Source: Serratia sp. PL17 (GTDB lineage: Bacteria; Pseudomonadota; Gammaproteobacteria; Enterobacterales; Enterobacteriaceae). Taken from it: a stretch of DNA of 64,000 nt. Position 1 is the stretch's first letter. Each line of letters begins with the position of its first letter. The DNA lies in contig NZ_JAFIBY010000001.1 of NCBI RefSeq assembly GCF_017832355.1, forward strand, positions 1-64,000. The letters run 5' to 3'. The position numbers and the translations under genes were made by a program. The notes below the pieces were generated by a model. It made no database searches. It was given only the letters and a program-made list of their open reading frames with translations, and was not told the origin of the DNA. Below, piece after piece: positions 1-7,488 of this stretch.

Positions 1-846
1 TTTCGTGCACGTCTACAGGACAGGACCGGTAATATCGGAGATTGGACCGGCTGGATTAAGGGGCAGTCTAACGCGAACGCTGATGACTATCTTGAAAGTA
101 TTGGTGATGGTTTCCTGACGGATAAAGACGGCGACCGCCTTACTGGCGACATTGATACAAACATTGAGGCCATCATTCAGAACGCGCTGGCCAACAACGC
201 GACGGTAGAGCACCAATGGGCGCAGTATGGCACGGTGCGTGCCGATATCCTCATTGTAAAAACTACCATAGCGGAAGTTGATCGCGGCCTGGCGGAATTG
301 AGAACGCAGGTTCAGGTCCAGATTGACGATGTGACGGCGGTACTTGAGGACAAGCTAACCGCAACGATAGATGCTGATGGAGCTACGGCTATTCATACGT
401 TGAAAGCTGGAATTCGCATTAACGACGTTTTCTACAATGCCGGTATGTCTATCGCGGTGCTCGCAGAAACCGGTAAACCGGTGATTACCCGGATTGGCTT
501 CAACGCTAATCAGTTCGTGCTGATGAGCGGCAGCGGGGACAAGCAGTATTCGCCCTTTGCTGTCATCAATGGCCAGGTGTTTATCAGCGATGCATTCATT
601 CAGGACGCCTCTATCACATCGGCAAAAATCGCGAACGCCTCAATAGGAACCGCGAAGCTGTCCGACCGTTTGTCCTCTGATAATTATTCACCTGGTATGC
701 AAGGACTGAGTATCAACTTCAGAACGGGTGAGTTTGAGCTTAACGGGAATAGTCCAGGCCAGGGGCGTCGTGTTATGACGAACATCCGCGATGATTATTA
801 CAACGGTTCAAATCAGTTGGTATTACGTATTGGTAAACTGAGGTAA
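1..846 (+). CDS. Phage tail tip / host-specificity protein J, C-terminal part (5' truncated by window)
   Basis: The reading frame is open from base 1 to the TAA at 844-846, giving 281 visible residues; a GTG at 235 is internal, so the true start lies upstream. The visible part resembles the C-terminus of lambda-type J proteins: a coiled stretch around residues 85-125 (EVDRGLAELRTQVQVQIDDV), then the DUF1983-like segment with FVLMSGSGDKQYSPFAVINGQVFISDAFIQ split over residues 175-205, and the typical IQDASITSAKIANASIGTAKLSD trimerisation-like repeat region near 200-225. J forms the tail tip that contacts the receptor in siphoviruses. It is followed after 3 bases by another virion gene, so it belongs to the late tail operon. 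Family assignment is secure, receptor unknown. Confidence 0.85.
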   Translation, partial: FRARLQDRTGNIGDWTGWIKGQSNANADDYLESIGDGFLTDKDGDRLTGDIDTNIEAIIQNALANNATVEHQWAQYGTVRADILIVKTTIAEVDRGLAELRTQVQVQIDDVTAVLEDKLTATIDADGATAIHTLKAGIRINDVFYNAGMSIAVLAETGKPVITRIGFNANQFVLMSGSGDKQYSPFAVINGQVFISDAFIQDASITSAKIANASIGTAKLSDRLSSDNYSPGMQGLSINFRTGEFELNGNSPGQGRRVMTNIRDDYYNGSNQLVLRIGKLR

Positions 847-849
847 AAA

Positions 850-1833
850 ATGGCAAGCGAGTACGGAATAATCACACGAGCGCAAAATGGTAAAATGATT
901 GAGTTTAACTCCGGGCTAAGGATGGTTCGGCAGTTGCTTGATGGGCCGGTAAATTATGACACTAGAAATGGTAACGCCTGGACACCGTTACCTGGAATCT
1001 CAGCGGGAAGTGATATTTTTATTATTCCTGTAGATAAATACTACTACGAGATACCTAATGTTTCCTATCTTACTGGATATGCACGTGAAAATGATGGGCT
1101 AAAAATTTGGAGTGATAGTTTCCGACAGGGAGAGCCAGGTACATTTCGATGCAAGATATTTGAAACGCTACCACCGAGTGACCCGCCAGACTACGGTATT
1201 CTGATGACCGACTCCGTACAGTTCGCCACGCTGGGGAAATCTCAGACTTCATATATTACCCATATGGAAGAGATTAACTTTACGGGATACTGGCGTATAC
1301 CTGAAGGTGTTCAGGGGCGAGCTAATTCCGTGATTTACGTTAGCTGGACGAATGCGAATGAAGAACTGACTATTCGTCCTGATGGGATAGATGCGATTAG
1401 AGGTTGGCGCATTATCAATAATGGGCATGATGCAACCAGCGATGGCATCAGTGCCACTATGCGTATTTGTGTGGTCGCCTCGGTGCCAGATTTGCAAATG
1501 CCTGATTATGGGATTGCTATCTGGAATAACTGGGGTGAGTTGGTTTTCACCACAGGATATACGCCGTTGTCATATAGTTCCTACCAGGTTATGAACGGTA
1601 CCGGATCCATTGATACGGGGCTGGCGAGGCCAATGGTTCCGGTTTTGGACTATGGATTCCTTGGTGAAGGCACTGCCAACTGGACCGAGCTATTTTATCT
1701 CGGTATTGGTATTCAAGGGGGCAGAGTTTACGGGAGGAAAGGAGAAAAGTTTGGTGCCGGTAAGAATTTGATTGGCCGGACAATGACGCTCAATCACCGC
1801 ATGATTATTTTAGATTCTGACCGATATTTTTAG
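850..1833 (+). CDS. Phage virion-associated hypothetical protein downstream of J
   Basis: A 327-residue protein starting at ATG 850, with a GAGG ribosome-binding sequence inside the last codons of J. It has no signal peptide, no membrane segment and no catalytic motif I recognise; it is rich in aromatic and beta-prone residues (DKYYYEIPNVSYLTGYA near residue 62), as expected of a virion surface protein. Its position directly after J and before the fibres matches the small proteins of the DUF6453 type seen behind J genes in enterobacterial siphoprophages, but that family name is a recollection and not shown here. A weak terminator follows at 1853-1876. Function unknown; probably tail tip or receptor-binding accessory. 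Confidence 0.6.
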   Translation: MASEYGIITRAQNGKMIEFNSGLRMVRQLLDGPVNYDTRNGNAWTPLPGISAGSDIFIIPVDKYYYEIPNVSYLTGYARENDGLKIWSDSFRQGEPGTFRCKIFETLPPSDPPDYGILMTDSVQFATLGKSQTSYITHMEEINFTGYWRIPEGVQGRANSVIYVSWTNANEELTIRPDGIDAIRGWRIINNGHDATSDGISATMRICVVASVPDLQMPDYGIAIWNNWGELVFTTGYTPLSYSSYQVMNGTGSIDTGLARPMVPVLDYGFLGEGTANWTELFYLGIGIQGGRVYGRKGEKFGAGKNLIGRTMTLNHRMIILDSDRYF

Positions 1834-1852
1834 CACCTACCCCGTTAAATTA

Positions 1853-1876
1853 CCTGGCCACCATGCCGGGTTTTTT
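1853..1876 (+). terminator. Intrinsic terminator between phage tail genes
   Basis: CCTGGC (1853-1858), loop CACCAT, GCCGGG (1865-1870, one G-U pair), then six T. A short but well-formed rho-independent terminator after the J operon, which separates the two fibre genes transcriptionally, at least partly. Confidence 0.55.
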
Positions 1877-1900
1877 AATGCCAGAATTCAGGAGAGTATT

Positions 1901-3079
1901 ATGCCAGCAGGCACTCTAACCATTACCAATAATTCAGCAGTCGTAAAGGGCGCAGGGACGGCGTTTAATACTGAGCTGAAATCCGGTGACATGATTGTAA
2001 GTATTGTCGGTGGTGTCACCTATACGCTGCCAGTGAAAGCTATAGACAGCGCCACACAAGTAACACTGATTAAAGCTTATGACGGTCCGACACAAGCTGG
2101 GGCTGCATGGTATGCCATACCACGTGATGCGATGAACCTTATCACCGCCCAGTTGGCCGCTGAGACCGCTAAGGCTATGCGCGGCATGAACTACGACAAG
2201 GATAACTGGCAGCAGGTATTCAGCAGTACCGGAAACATTGCGGTGACGTTACCTGACGGCAGCACTTACACCGGCCCGGCCTGGTCAGCATTGACGGAAT
2301 CACTTAAATCTAAGGCAGATAGTTCATCTTTAGAAGAAAAAGCGGATAAAGTTAATGGCGTAGTACCTATTAACCAGGGCGGCACAGGTAGTAGTACAGC
2401 GCGAAATTTATTCACGAACAGCATTAATTCTGGGCAGAACTGGCAATATCCAGGTGTCACAACATTTGATAATAATCTTTGGGGGGTGCCTGATAAGTGG
2501 GGTTTTGTATTAACTATGTCAAATGGTGATACATCAGGAAATGGCGCAGATGGTCGTTGGTATGCCTATTTACAAATAACTACAACGGGGCTGTTGCGAG
2601 TAGCTGTAAATATCAATAATAAATTTGTTGGAGCCTATGATGTATGGTCTACAAGAAATACTACCGTTGATGGTAATGGGTTTATTAAAAAAGCATCGCC
2701 GATTGTCAAATTGTTTGGTGATGGTATATGCGAGTTGAACAACGAGAGCGAGGGTGTGACTACGGAGAGAGTGAGTGATGGGGTTTACCGTGTATCTGGC
2801 ACCCTCGGTTTCAATGCTGATGCCGAATGGGGTGGCCCGGATGGTGGTATCGAGGTGCCGCTAGACCGCAACAAGCAGCCGCTAATCTGGGTAGATTACG
2901 AGGTTGAGGAAACCGGTAATCTGCTGATTAAAACTTATCACCGTACGCACCCGACGGCGCCGGAATTCGCCCGCAATGAAGTGCTGGGATATGAAGAAGG
3001 GATGCCGATCGATATTCCAAAGGGGCGCTGGGTTGATCTGCGTGTAGAAATGCCAACCAATATGGAGAAACAGAAATGA
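1901..3079 (+). CDS. Phage tail fibre protein (first of two)
   Basis: A 392-residue protein at ATG 1901 with AGGAGAG about 6 bases upstream. The N-terminal 85 residues (TITNNSAVVKGAGTAF, then a small beta domain) resemble the virion-attachment part of short tail fibres. A coiled-coil-prone stretch at about 125-150 (LTESLKSKADSSSLEEKADK) precedes the INQGGTGSS motif (about residue 156), which is typical of phage tail-fibre shafts. From about residue 250 to the end it carries a module (NTTVDGNGFIKKASPIVK, later GVYRVSGTLGF and GRWVDLRVEMP) that recurs in the next gene. It overlaps that gene by 4 bases (ATGA), so the two are translationally coupled. Role: adsorption to the host surface; receptor unknown. 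Confidence 0.75.
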   Translation: MPAGTLTITNNSAVVKGAGTAFNTELKSGDMIVSIVGGVTYTLPVKAIDSATQVTLIKAYDGPTQAGAAWYAIPRDAMNLITAQLAAETAKAMRGMNYDKDNWQQVFSSTGNIAVTLPDGSTYTGPAWSALTESLKSKADSSSLEEKADKVNGVVPINQGGTGSSTARNLFTNSINSGQNWQYPGVTTFDNNLWGVPDKWGFVLTMSNGDTSGNGADGRWYAYLQITTTGLLRVAVNINNKFVGAYDVWSTRNTTVDGNGFIKKASPIVKLFGDGICELNNESEGVTTERVSDGVYRVSGTLGFNADAEWGGPDGGIEVPLDRNKQPLIWVDYEVEETGNLLIKTYHRTHPTAPEFARNEVLGYEEGMPIDIPKGRWVDLRVEMPTNMEKQK

Positions 3080-4509
3080 CATTAATCAGCGGTGTATTAA
3101 AGGGACCCTACGGTGATTCTCGCTCCGGCGTAACCATTACGATGCGCTCAATGAAAACATCGTCAACGGTGCTGAATCTGGCAAAGTCACAGTCTGTCAC
3201 CGACGATACTGGTCGGTATTCTCTTAATGTTGAGCCTGGTGCCTATGAAATCATTATTTCTGTCTATGGTGCCCAGCCAGAGCGGGTAGGTACGATTGAG
3301 GTTTATACAGACTCGCTACCCGGCACGCTCAATGATTTCCTGCGCCGCCCTGGTGAAAGCGACATCACGCCCGAAATTGTGCAAACTGTTGACCGCATGC
3401 GTCTTGAGGCAGCAGCGTCAGCCGCGGCAGCAAAACTCAGTGAACAGAATGCTGCAAATAGTGTTAAGCCCGTTGTTGCTGCTGGTTTTGGTTCTGGGCC
3501 GCTTCACACAGCTGATGTATTTGCAAAGGATAATAAATCCTCAATCCAGCGATACACTGTCGCTACTATGAATAGGCCAGGTAACGTATCTGGCGCGGTA
3601 ATGTCGCTGCCTATTGATGGCGTCCCAAGTTGCGCATACTTTGCCATAGCCGTCGGGCGTCAATCCTGGGTTGGTTCATCCAATTCCGAATCACCTGGTG
3701 TGGTTGCCTGGGCAAAGCTTTTTAGTGATGTAGATAAGCCAATGGTTGAGGATATACCCAACCTCAAAGACTGGGGGCTGACAAAAGCAGTGACCGCGGC
3801 AGTTCGGGGTGATTTTGGCAGACAGATGAAAAGCCGCCGGGGGTATGTGGCGATAGACCCACTAGGGAATCCATTTAAAGACACCGGAACTTATTTTCTC
3901 GATACGCGTTCGTGGGCGGTTACGCAAGCCGAAACCGACGAGAGTTATCGCACAGTGCAAACCTGCTTTGGCTACGGGGCCAATGGCAACCAGCTTGGAA
4001 AAATAGCAGTCCGTGGTTGGACTGGTTCAGCTTTTACGCCTTGGCTGTGGATGTGGTCTGAGGCCAACACGACGGTAGACAGCAACGGGTTTATTAAGAA
4101 GGCATCGCCGATTGCCAGGTTGTCTGGTGTACCTGAAAAAATGGCTGATGACTATCTGGACGGGTTTACCCTTGCTGGTTGTGTTGCTGTAAATGCCGAG
4201 GCGGAAGGCGTATCTGCCGAACGGGTTTCTGTGGGGGTGTATAAATTATCTGGTTCTCTTGGTTTTGCGGAGGAGGGCTGGAATATCGAGGTACCGCAGG
4301 ACGTGAACGGTAACCGCCTATGCTTTGTGGAAACCAGTACAAATCGAGACGGCACAATCTATGTGAAGGTCAGCAAACGCCGCTTTGATGTTGATACAGC
4401 GGCGATAGTGGCCGGTGAGCCGATGGATATTCCAGATGGTCGGTGGATTGACTTGCGGCTTCAAATGCCTGTCGCGGAAGAGATGGAAGAACAAACAAGC
4501 GAACCGTAA
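3076..4509 (+). CDS. Phage tail fibre protein with prophage tail-fibre N-terminal domain (second of two)
   Basis: A 477-residue protein. Residues 1-130 match the prophage tail fibre N-terminal family (Pfam 08400 type): TLISGVLKGPYGDSRSGVTI, GRYSLNVEPGAYEI, LNDFLRRPGESDITPEI and an Ala-rich helical stretch RLEAAASAAAAKLSEQNA that ends the domain. The middle (about 150-330) is variable and presumably shaft or receptor binding. From about 335 to 465 it carries the same C-terminal module as the upstream fibre (NTTVDSNGFIKKASPIAR, GVYKLSGSLGF, GRWIDLRLQMP). No tail-fibre assembly chaperone gene follows; after the terminator at 4519-4534 the strand switches. Base composition is lower in G+C than the flanking chromosome, in keeping with phage origin. 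Confidence 0.8.
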   Translation: MTLISGVLKGPYGDSRSGVTITMRSMKTSSTVLNLAKSQSVTDDTGRYSLNVEPGAYEIIISVYGAQPERVGTIEVYTDSLPGTLNDFLRRPGESDITPEIVQTVDRMRLEAAASAAAAKLSEQNAANSVKPVVAAGFGSGPLHTADVFAKDNKSSIQRYTVATMNRPGNVSGAVMSLPIDGVPSCAYFAIAVGRQSWVGSSNSESPGVVAWAKLFSDVDKPMVEDIPNLKDWGLTKAVTAAVRGDFGRQMKSRRGYVAIDPLGNPFKDTGTYFLDTRSWAVTQAETDESYRTVQTCFGYGANGNQLGKIAVRGWTGSAFTPWLWMWSEANTTVDSNGFIKKASPIARLSGVPEKMADDYLDGFTLAGCVAVNAEAEGVSAERVSVGVYKLSGSLGFAEEGWNIEVPQDVNGNRLCFVETSTNRDGTIYVKVSKRRFDVDTAAIVAGEPMDIPDGRWIDLRLQMPVAEEMEEQTSEP

Positions 4510-4518
4510 CTATAAGAG

Positions 4519-4534
4519 GCCGGGACAACCCGGC
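4519..4534 (+). terminator. Terminator after the tail-fibre genes
   Basis: GCCGGG (4519-4524), ACAA loop, CCCGGC (4529-4534), followed by TATTTCTTGTT. It ends the late operon; the stop codon of the opposing small gene falls on its last bases, so it may serve both directions. Confidence 0.6.
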
Positions 4535-4779
4535 TATTTCTTGTTGAGGTCGGTGATCTCGAAAGCGAGCGCGGCGTCTATAGCTAAGTTTTCTGTAGAG
4601 TAAGGAGTTTCTGAAACTAATTGCCAGCCTCGGTTGTGATAAGTGTACAGCCAGCCCTGACCTTCTTCATCTTCTCTAATCGCCAGCATGATCGCGCTGT
4701 TGTGATCAGGCGCTGGGAAACGTTCATTTTCTGTTAGAAAGAAGATTTGTTTAGCGCCTATTCTGAAACTAGCCATCAC
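4534..4779 (-). CDS. Small prophage protein coupled to the integrase
   Basis: An 81-residue protein whose ATG overlaps the integrase stop by 4 bases, so it is probably translated from the integrase mRNA; a second ATG three bases on (4776) is also possible. The sequence (FRIGAKQIFFLTENERF, EDEEGQGWLYTYHNRGWQLV, AIDAALAFEIT) is acidic, has no signal peptide, no helix-turn-helix I can recognise and no membrane helix. I do not know the family. By position it could be an excisionase-like or moron protein, but it lacks the basic character normal for an excisionase. Low G+C like the integrase. Confidence 0.6.
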   Translation of the reverse strand: MMASFRIGAKQIFFLTENERFPAPDHNSAIMLAIREDEEGQGWLYTYHNRGWQLVSETPYSTENLAIDAALAFEITDLNKK

Positions 4780-5867
4780 TTTTTCTTTGCCTCCTGTAAC
4801 GCCGCAAATTTTTCATGTAGCGACTTCGGATAAAGCTCTGTATAGACCTGCCAAAGAGTATTAAGATTTTTATGGCCGGTTACCTGGGCTACTTCTTCAA
4901 TGCTAAAACCTGCCTCAAAAAGCCTGCTGGCTCCCTCTCTTTTAAGATCGTGATACCGTAAATCTTCAATCCCAACCTTATCTTTTATCTGTACAAAAGC
5001 TGCGCTAATTGATTTTTCATTAAAGGGGAAAATTAGCTTAGAAGTTTTCTTCTGGCGCATGACTATGTCCCAAGCTTCCCCCAAGAGGGGTACACTCATA
5101 TGATTACCTATCTTCTTTCTCGGATCCTTCCTATCCCTTACCAATACTGACTTTTGAATATAGTCAACATCATCCCATTCTATGCGGCAAACTTCGCCAA
5201 TACGCATACAAGAAAGTATGGAAAAGTTAAAAATGTCCACAAAGGGAATTCTTGCGCGGGGATGCTCCTGCCTTTTTAGGAGTGCTTCAGTTAGAATTTC
5301 GATCTCAGTCTTGTCTGGTCTGCGTGAGCGTCTATTGGATTTTGAAATTAACCCCATGTTAGACAGTAGTGGTCTTGCCTCGTCGATCGGGTTGGCTGTG
5401 TAGTCAATGCCGTATATAGGCTTAGCAGCCTTTAATACGGTGCCAAGGTAACTCAAGTCATGGGAAACCGTTGACGGTGAGGTGCCGGTGGCAACGCGAC
5501 GCCGACAATGCTCAATGATGTCGTTCGCTTGTAACTTTGAAAGAGTCGAAACGCTCAGTTCTGCCGTAAGCAATTTTGTAAGAGTGGATGTTTTATCCTT
5601 GCCAGCCTTGCCGCCGGTTTTTGGATCCTCGATGTATTTTTGAATGAGTTCAGCAACGGTGATCCTGTCAGCATCACTGGCATTGGGGATGCCATTCTTT
5701 TCCAACTCAGCTACACGATTAATTCCCCAGGTCTTGGCATGTGCCTGTTTAGTGAAGGTTCTGTTTTCACGAAACATATAGCGGCCTTTTTCACGCACAC
5801 CGACTGTGCATCTATACCTGGTAGTGCCATCTGCCTTGGTTCTTTTTTCGATACTGTAATAGGCCAT
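4776..5867 (-). CDS. Phage tyrosine recombinase / integrase
   Basis: A 363-residue site-specific recombinase. Residues 1-60 form an arm-binding-type beta domain (YRCTVGVREKGRYMF), 70-170 the SAM-like core-binding domain, and 185-355 the catalytic domain. Catalytic residues visible: Arg222 in CMRIGE, a beta-hairpin Lys (247 or 251-252), His306 in YHDLKRE, His332 in TGHKNL and nucleophile Tyr342 in WQVYTELYP. The usual HxxR motif reads H-D-L-K here: Lys309 (codon 4941-4943) stands where the second catalytic Arg is expected, with Arg310 next to it. The gene starts at ATG 5867 and reads away from the host gene pgl, so the attachment site is probably in 5868-6183. A small gene is coupled at its 3' end. 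Confidence 0.9.
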   Translation of the reverse strand: MAYYSIEKRTKADGTTRYRCTVGVREKGRYMFRENRTFTKQAHAKTWGINRVAELEKNGIPNASDADRITVAELIQKYIEDPKTGGKAGKDKTSTLTKLLTAELSVSTLSKLQANDIIEHCRRRVATGTSPSTVSHDLSYLGTVLKAAKPIYGIDYTANPIDEARPLLSNMGLISKSNRRSRRPDKTEIEILTEALLKRQEHPRARIPFVDIFNFSILSCMRIGEVCRIEWDDVDYIQKSVLVRDRKDPRKKIGNHMSVPLLGEAWDIVMRQKKTSKLIFPFNEKSISAAFVQIKDKVGIEDLRYHDLKREGASRLFEAGFSIEEVAQVTGHKNLNTLWQVYTELYPKSLHEKFAALQEAKKK

Positions 5868-5893
5868 ATAGTAACCACTTTCCGGGATGCATT

Positions 5894-5915
5894 GGGGGTG
5901 CTGTTAGGGGTGCTG
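5894..5915. repeat. Direct repeats GGGGTGCTG near the integrase start (possible arm-type sites)
   Basis: GGGGGTGCTG (5894-5903) and GGGGTGCTG (5907-5915), 13 bases apart, just inside the presumed attachment region. Tandem G-rich repeats close to an integrase start often serve as integrase arm-binding sites; that role is inferred only from position. Confidence 0.3.
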
Positions 5916-6012
5916 ATGATAGGAAAATACATTAAAGCTGATTGTAATGCATTAAAATAAAGCTATTTAATTAGTGCGTTACATGTTGATGTGATTGGTT
6001 TTTATATAAAAA

Positions 6013-6032
6013 TACTGTATTTACATACAGTT
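6013..6032. promoter_or_regulatory. Near-consensus LexA (SOS) box between int and pgl
   Basis: TACTGTATTTACATACAGTT fits the enterobacterial LexA consensus: CTG (6015-6017), exactly ten bases, CAG (6028-6030), with the A/T-rich core and flanking TA. It lies 146 bases upstream of the integrase start on the minus strand and about 150 bases upstream of pgl. pgl is not a known SOS gene, so control of the phage integrase is the simplest reading. Confidence 0.7.
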
Positions 6033-6183
6033 ATGAATCCGATGGTACACCGGATAAGCGATGGATAAAACCGCACATATTTCACCTATAACACAGGGTT
6101 GTTATGTCACGGATGTGAGGTAAGCTAGGGGAAACCGAAAAACCTGAAACCGGTTTCTCTTTTACCCTATGCAAGGAGAACAC

Positions 6184-7188
6184 ATGAAGCAAATCGTTTA
6201 TGTCGCCAGCCCGGAGAGCCAACAAATTCACGTGTGGCAGCTCAGCGATACAGGTGCGTTAGCACTGTTGCAAACCGTTGACGTCCCCGGTCAGGTTCAA
6301 CCGATGGCGATCCACCCGGACAGAACACACCTGTATGTGGGCGTGCGTCCGGCTTTCGGTATTGTCAGCTACCGCATTGAGGCGGATGGCACGTTGCAAC
6401 AGGCCGGTATGGCACCGCTGCCAGGCAGCCCGACCCATATTTCTACCGATTTGCAGGGACGTTATCTGTTCTCCGCATCCTATAGCGGCAACTGCACCAG
6501 CATCAGCCCGATCGGCCATGACGGCGTAGTGGTGGCCCCTATCCAGCAGATTGATGGTTTAACCGCGCCGCATTCGGCGAATATCGACCCGACCAATCAG
6601 CTGCTGTTGGTTCCCTGCCTGAAAGAAGATCGCATCCGTCTGTTCAATCTGGATCAGCAAGGCACCTTGACGCCGCATGCTCAGGAAGCCGTAGCGACTG
6701 CCGTTGGCGCTGGTCCGCGTCATATGGCATTCCATCACAATGACAAATATGCCTATTGTGTCAATGAGTTGGATGGCACAGTGGATGTGTTCGCCATCAG
6801 CGAAAACGGCGGCAAATATACTCTGGTGCAAACTCTGGACATGATGCCGGCTGATTTCAATGGCACCCGCTGGGCGGCAGATATTCATATCACGCCGAAC
6901 GGCCGTTTCCTGTACACCAGTGACCGCACCGCCAGCATTTTGACGATTTTCAGTGTGTCCGAAGACGGTAGCACCCTGTCGGTCGTGGGCTACCACCCGA
7001 CCGAAGAGCAGCCGCGCGGTTTCAATATCGATCACAGTGGTCGCTTTGTGATTTCGTCCGGTCAGAAGTCCGATCATATTGGGGTGTATGAAATCGATCA
7101 GGCCAACGGCAAGCTGACTACCCTGGCGCGTTACCCGGTGGGTAAGGGCCCGATGTGGGTCAGCATAGTAGATACCCGTCATATTTGA
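6184..7188 (+). CDS. pgl: 6-phosphogluconolactonase
   Basis: A cytoplasmic seven-bladed beta-propeller lactonase that hydrolyses 6-phosphogluconolactone to 6-phosphogluconate in the pentose phosphate pathway (E. coli Pgl/YbhE type, not the DevB/NagB type). Conserved runs include [14 protein letters not shown] at the N-terminus, [48 protein letters not shown] and [11 protein letters not shown]. The start at ATG 6184 is chosen because AGGAGA stands 5 bases upstream and the protein then begins [11 protein letters not shown] as in E. coli; an in-frame ATG at 6169 would add five residues. It has 334 residues (E. coli 331). The last codons (DTRHI and stop) come from the start of an ERIC element, so the C-terminus is repeat-derived. 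Confidence 0.95.
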   Translation: MKQIVYVASPESQQIHVWQLSDTGALALLQTVDVPGQVQPMAIHPDRTHLYVGVRPAFGIVSYRIEADGTLQQAGMAPLPGSPTHISTDLQGRYLFSASYSGNCTSISPIGHDGVVVAPIQQIDGLTAPHSANIDPTNQLLLVPCLKEDRIRLFNLDQQGTLTPHAQEAVATAVGAGPRHMAFHHNDKYAYCVNELDGTVDVFAISENGGKYTLVQTLDMMPADFNGTRWAADIHITPNGRFLYTSDRTASILTIFSVSEDGSTLSVVGYHPTEEQPRGFNIDHSGRFVISSGQKSDHIGVYEIDQANGKLTTLARYPVGKGPMWVSIVDTRHI

Positions 7189-7364
7189 AGTTGCCTCTGT
7201 GTTGGCTGCGTTTGCTCACCCCAGTCACTTACTTGAGTAAGCTCCTGGGGATTTACAAACTTGCCGCGTTACTCGGCAAAGCCTCGCCCCGTTGGGGCCA
7301 GCGCAAGCGCTGTTCAACAAAGCCGTGGCTTTGTTGTGATGCAACTCCAATTATTTGGGATATA
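7172..7364. repeat. ERIC element, long variant with insert, overlapping the pgl stop
   Basis: The element begins ATACCCGTCATATTTGAAG and ends near TTATTTGGGATATA, with the diagnostic ERIC core CACCCCAGTCACTTACTTG / AGTAAGCTCCTGGGGATT around 7217-7254. ERICs are about 127 bp; this one is about 193 bp, the excess (roughly 7270-7340, containing CCCCGTTGGGGCCAGCGC) sitting in the right half, like the insertion-bearing ERIC variants described from Yersinia. The pgl stop codon lies within it. Confidence 0.85.
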
Positions 7365-7459
7365 GAAAAGGAATATTACGCAAGGTATGACAGGTGGTGA
7401 TGTAGATTGGCTTTTGCAGTCTCATCTTCATCATATCTATGTCGAGCCAACATTCCCAT

Positions 7460-7481
7460 CGGGGCGGGTATATCCGCCCCG
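7460..7481 (-). terminator. Hairpin after ybhB
   Basis: CGGGGCGG (7460-7467), loop GTATAT, CCGCCCCG (7474-7481), just past the ybhB stop. Strong stem but a poor T-tract on the minus strand, so it may be an inefficient terminator or an mRNA 3' stabiliser. Confidence 0.5.
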
Positions 7482-7488
7482 AATCAAA

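Larger units (their letters stand above)
5868..6183. other. Phage-host junction / int-pgl intergenic region
   Basis: A 316-base A+T-rich gap between the integrase start and pgl. It contains a pair of direct repeats near the integrase start, a LexA box at 6013-6032 and the pgl ribosome-binding site (AGGAGA, 6174-6179). No tRNA lies here, so the attachment core is not a tRNA 3' end; the exact boundary cannot be fixed without the other prophage end. No open frame longer than 11 codons follows the LexA box on the plus strand before pgl. Confidence 0.6.

Noticed and set aside
235-846. Tail protein starting at GTG 235
   Set aside because: The frame is open to base 1 with continuous J-type sequence, so this is only an internal GTG.
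5640-5960. Plus-strand frame across the integrase start
   Set aside because: Overlaps the integrase in antisense and lacks a ribosome-binding site.
6559-7182. Long antisense frame inside pgl
   Set aside because: Shadow frame; low-complexity translation, no homology, covers a clear sense gene.
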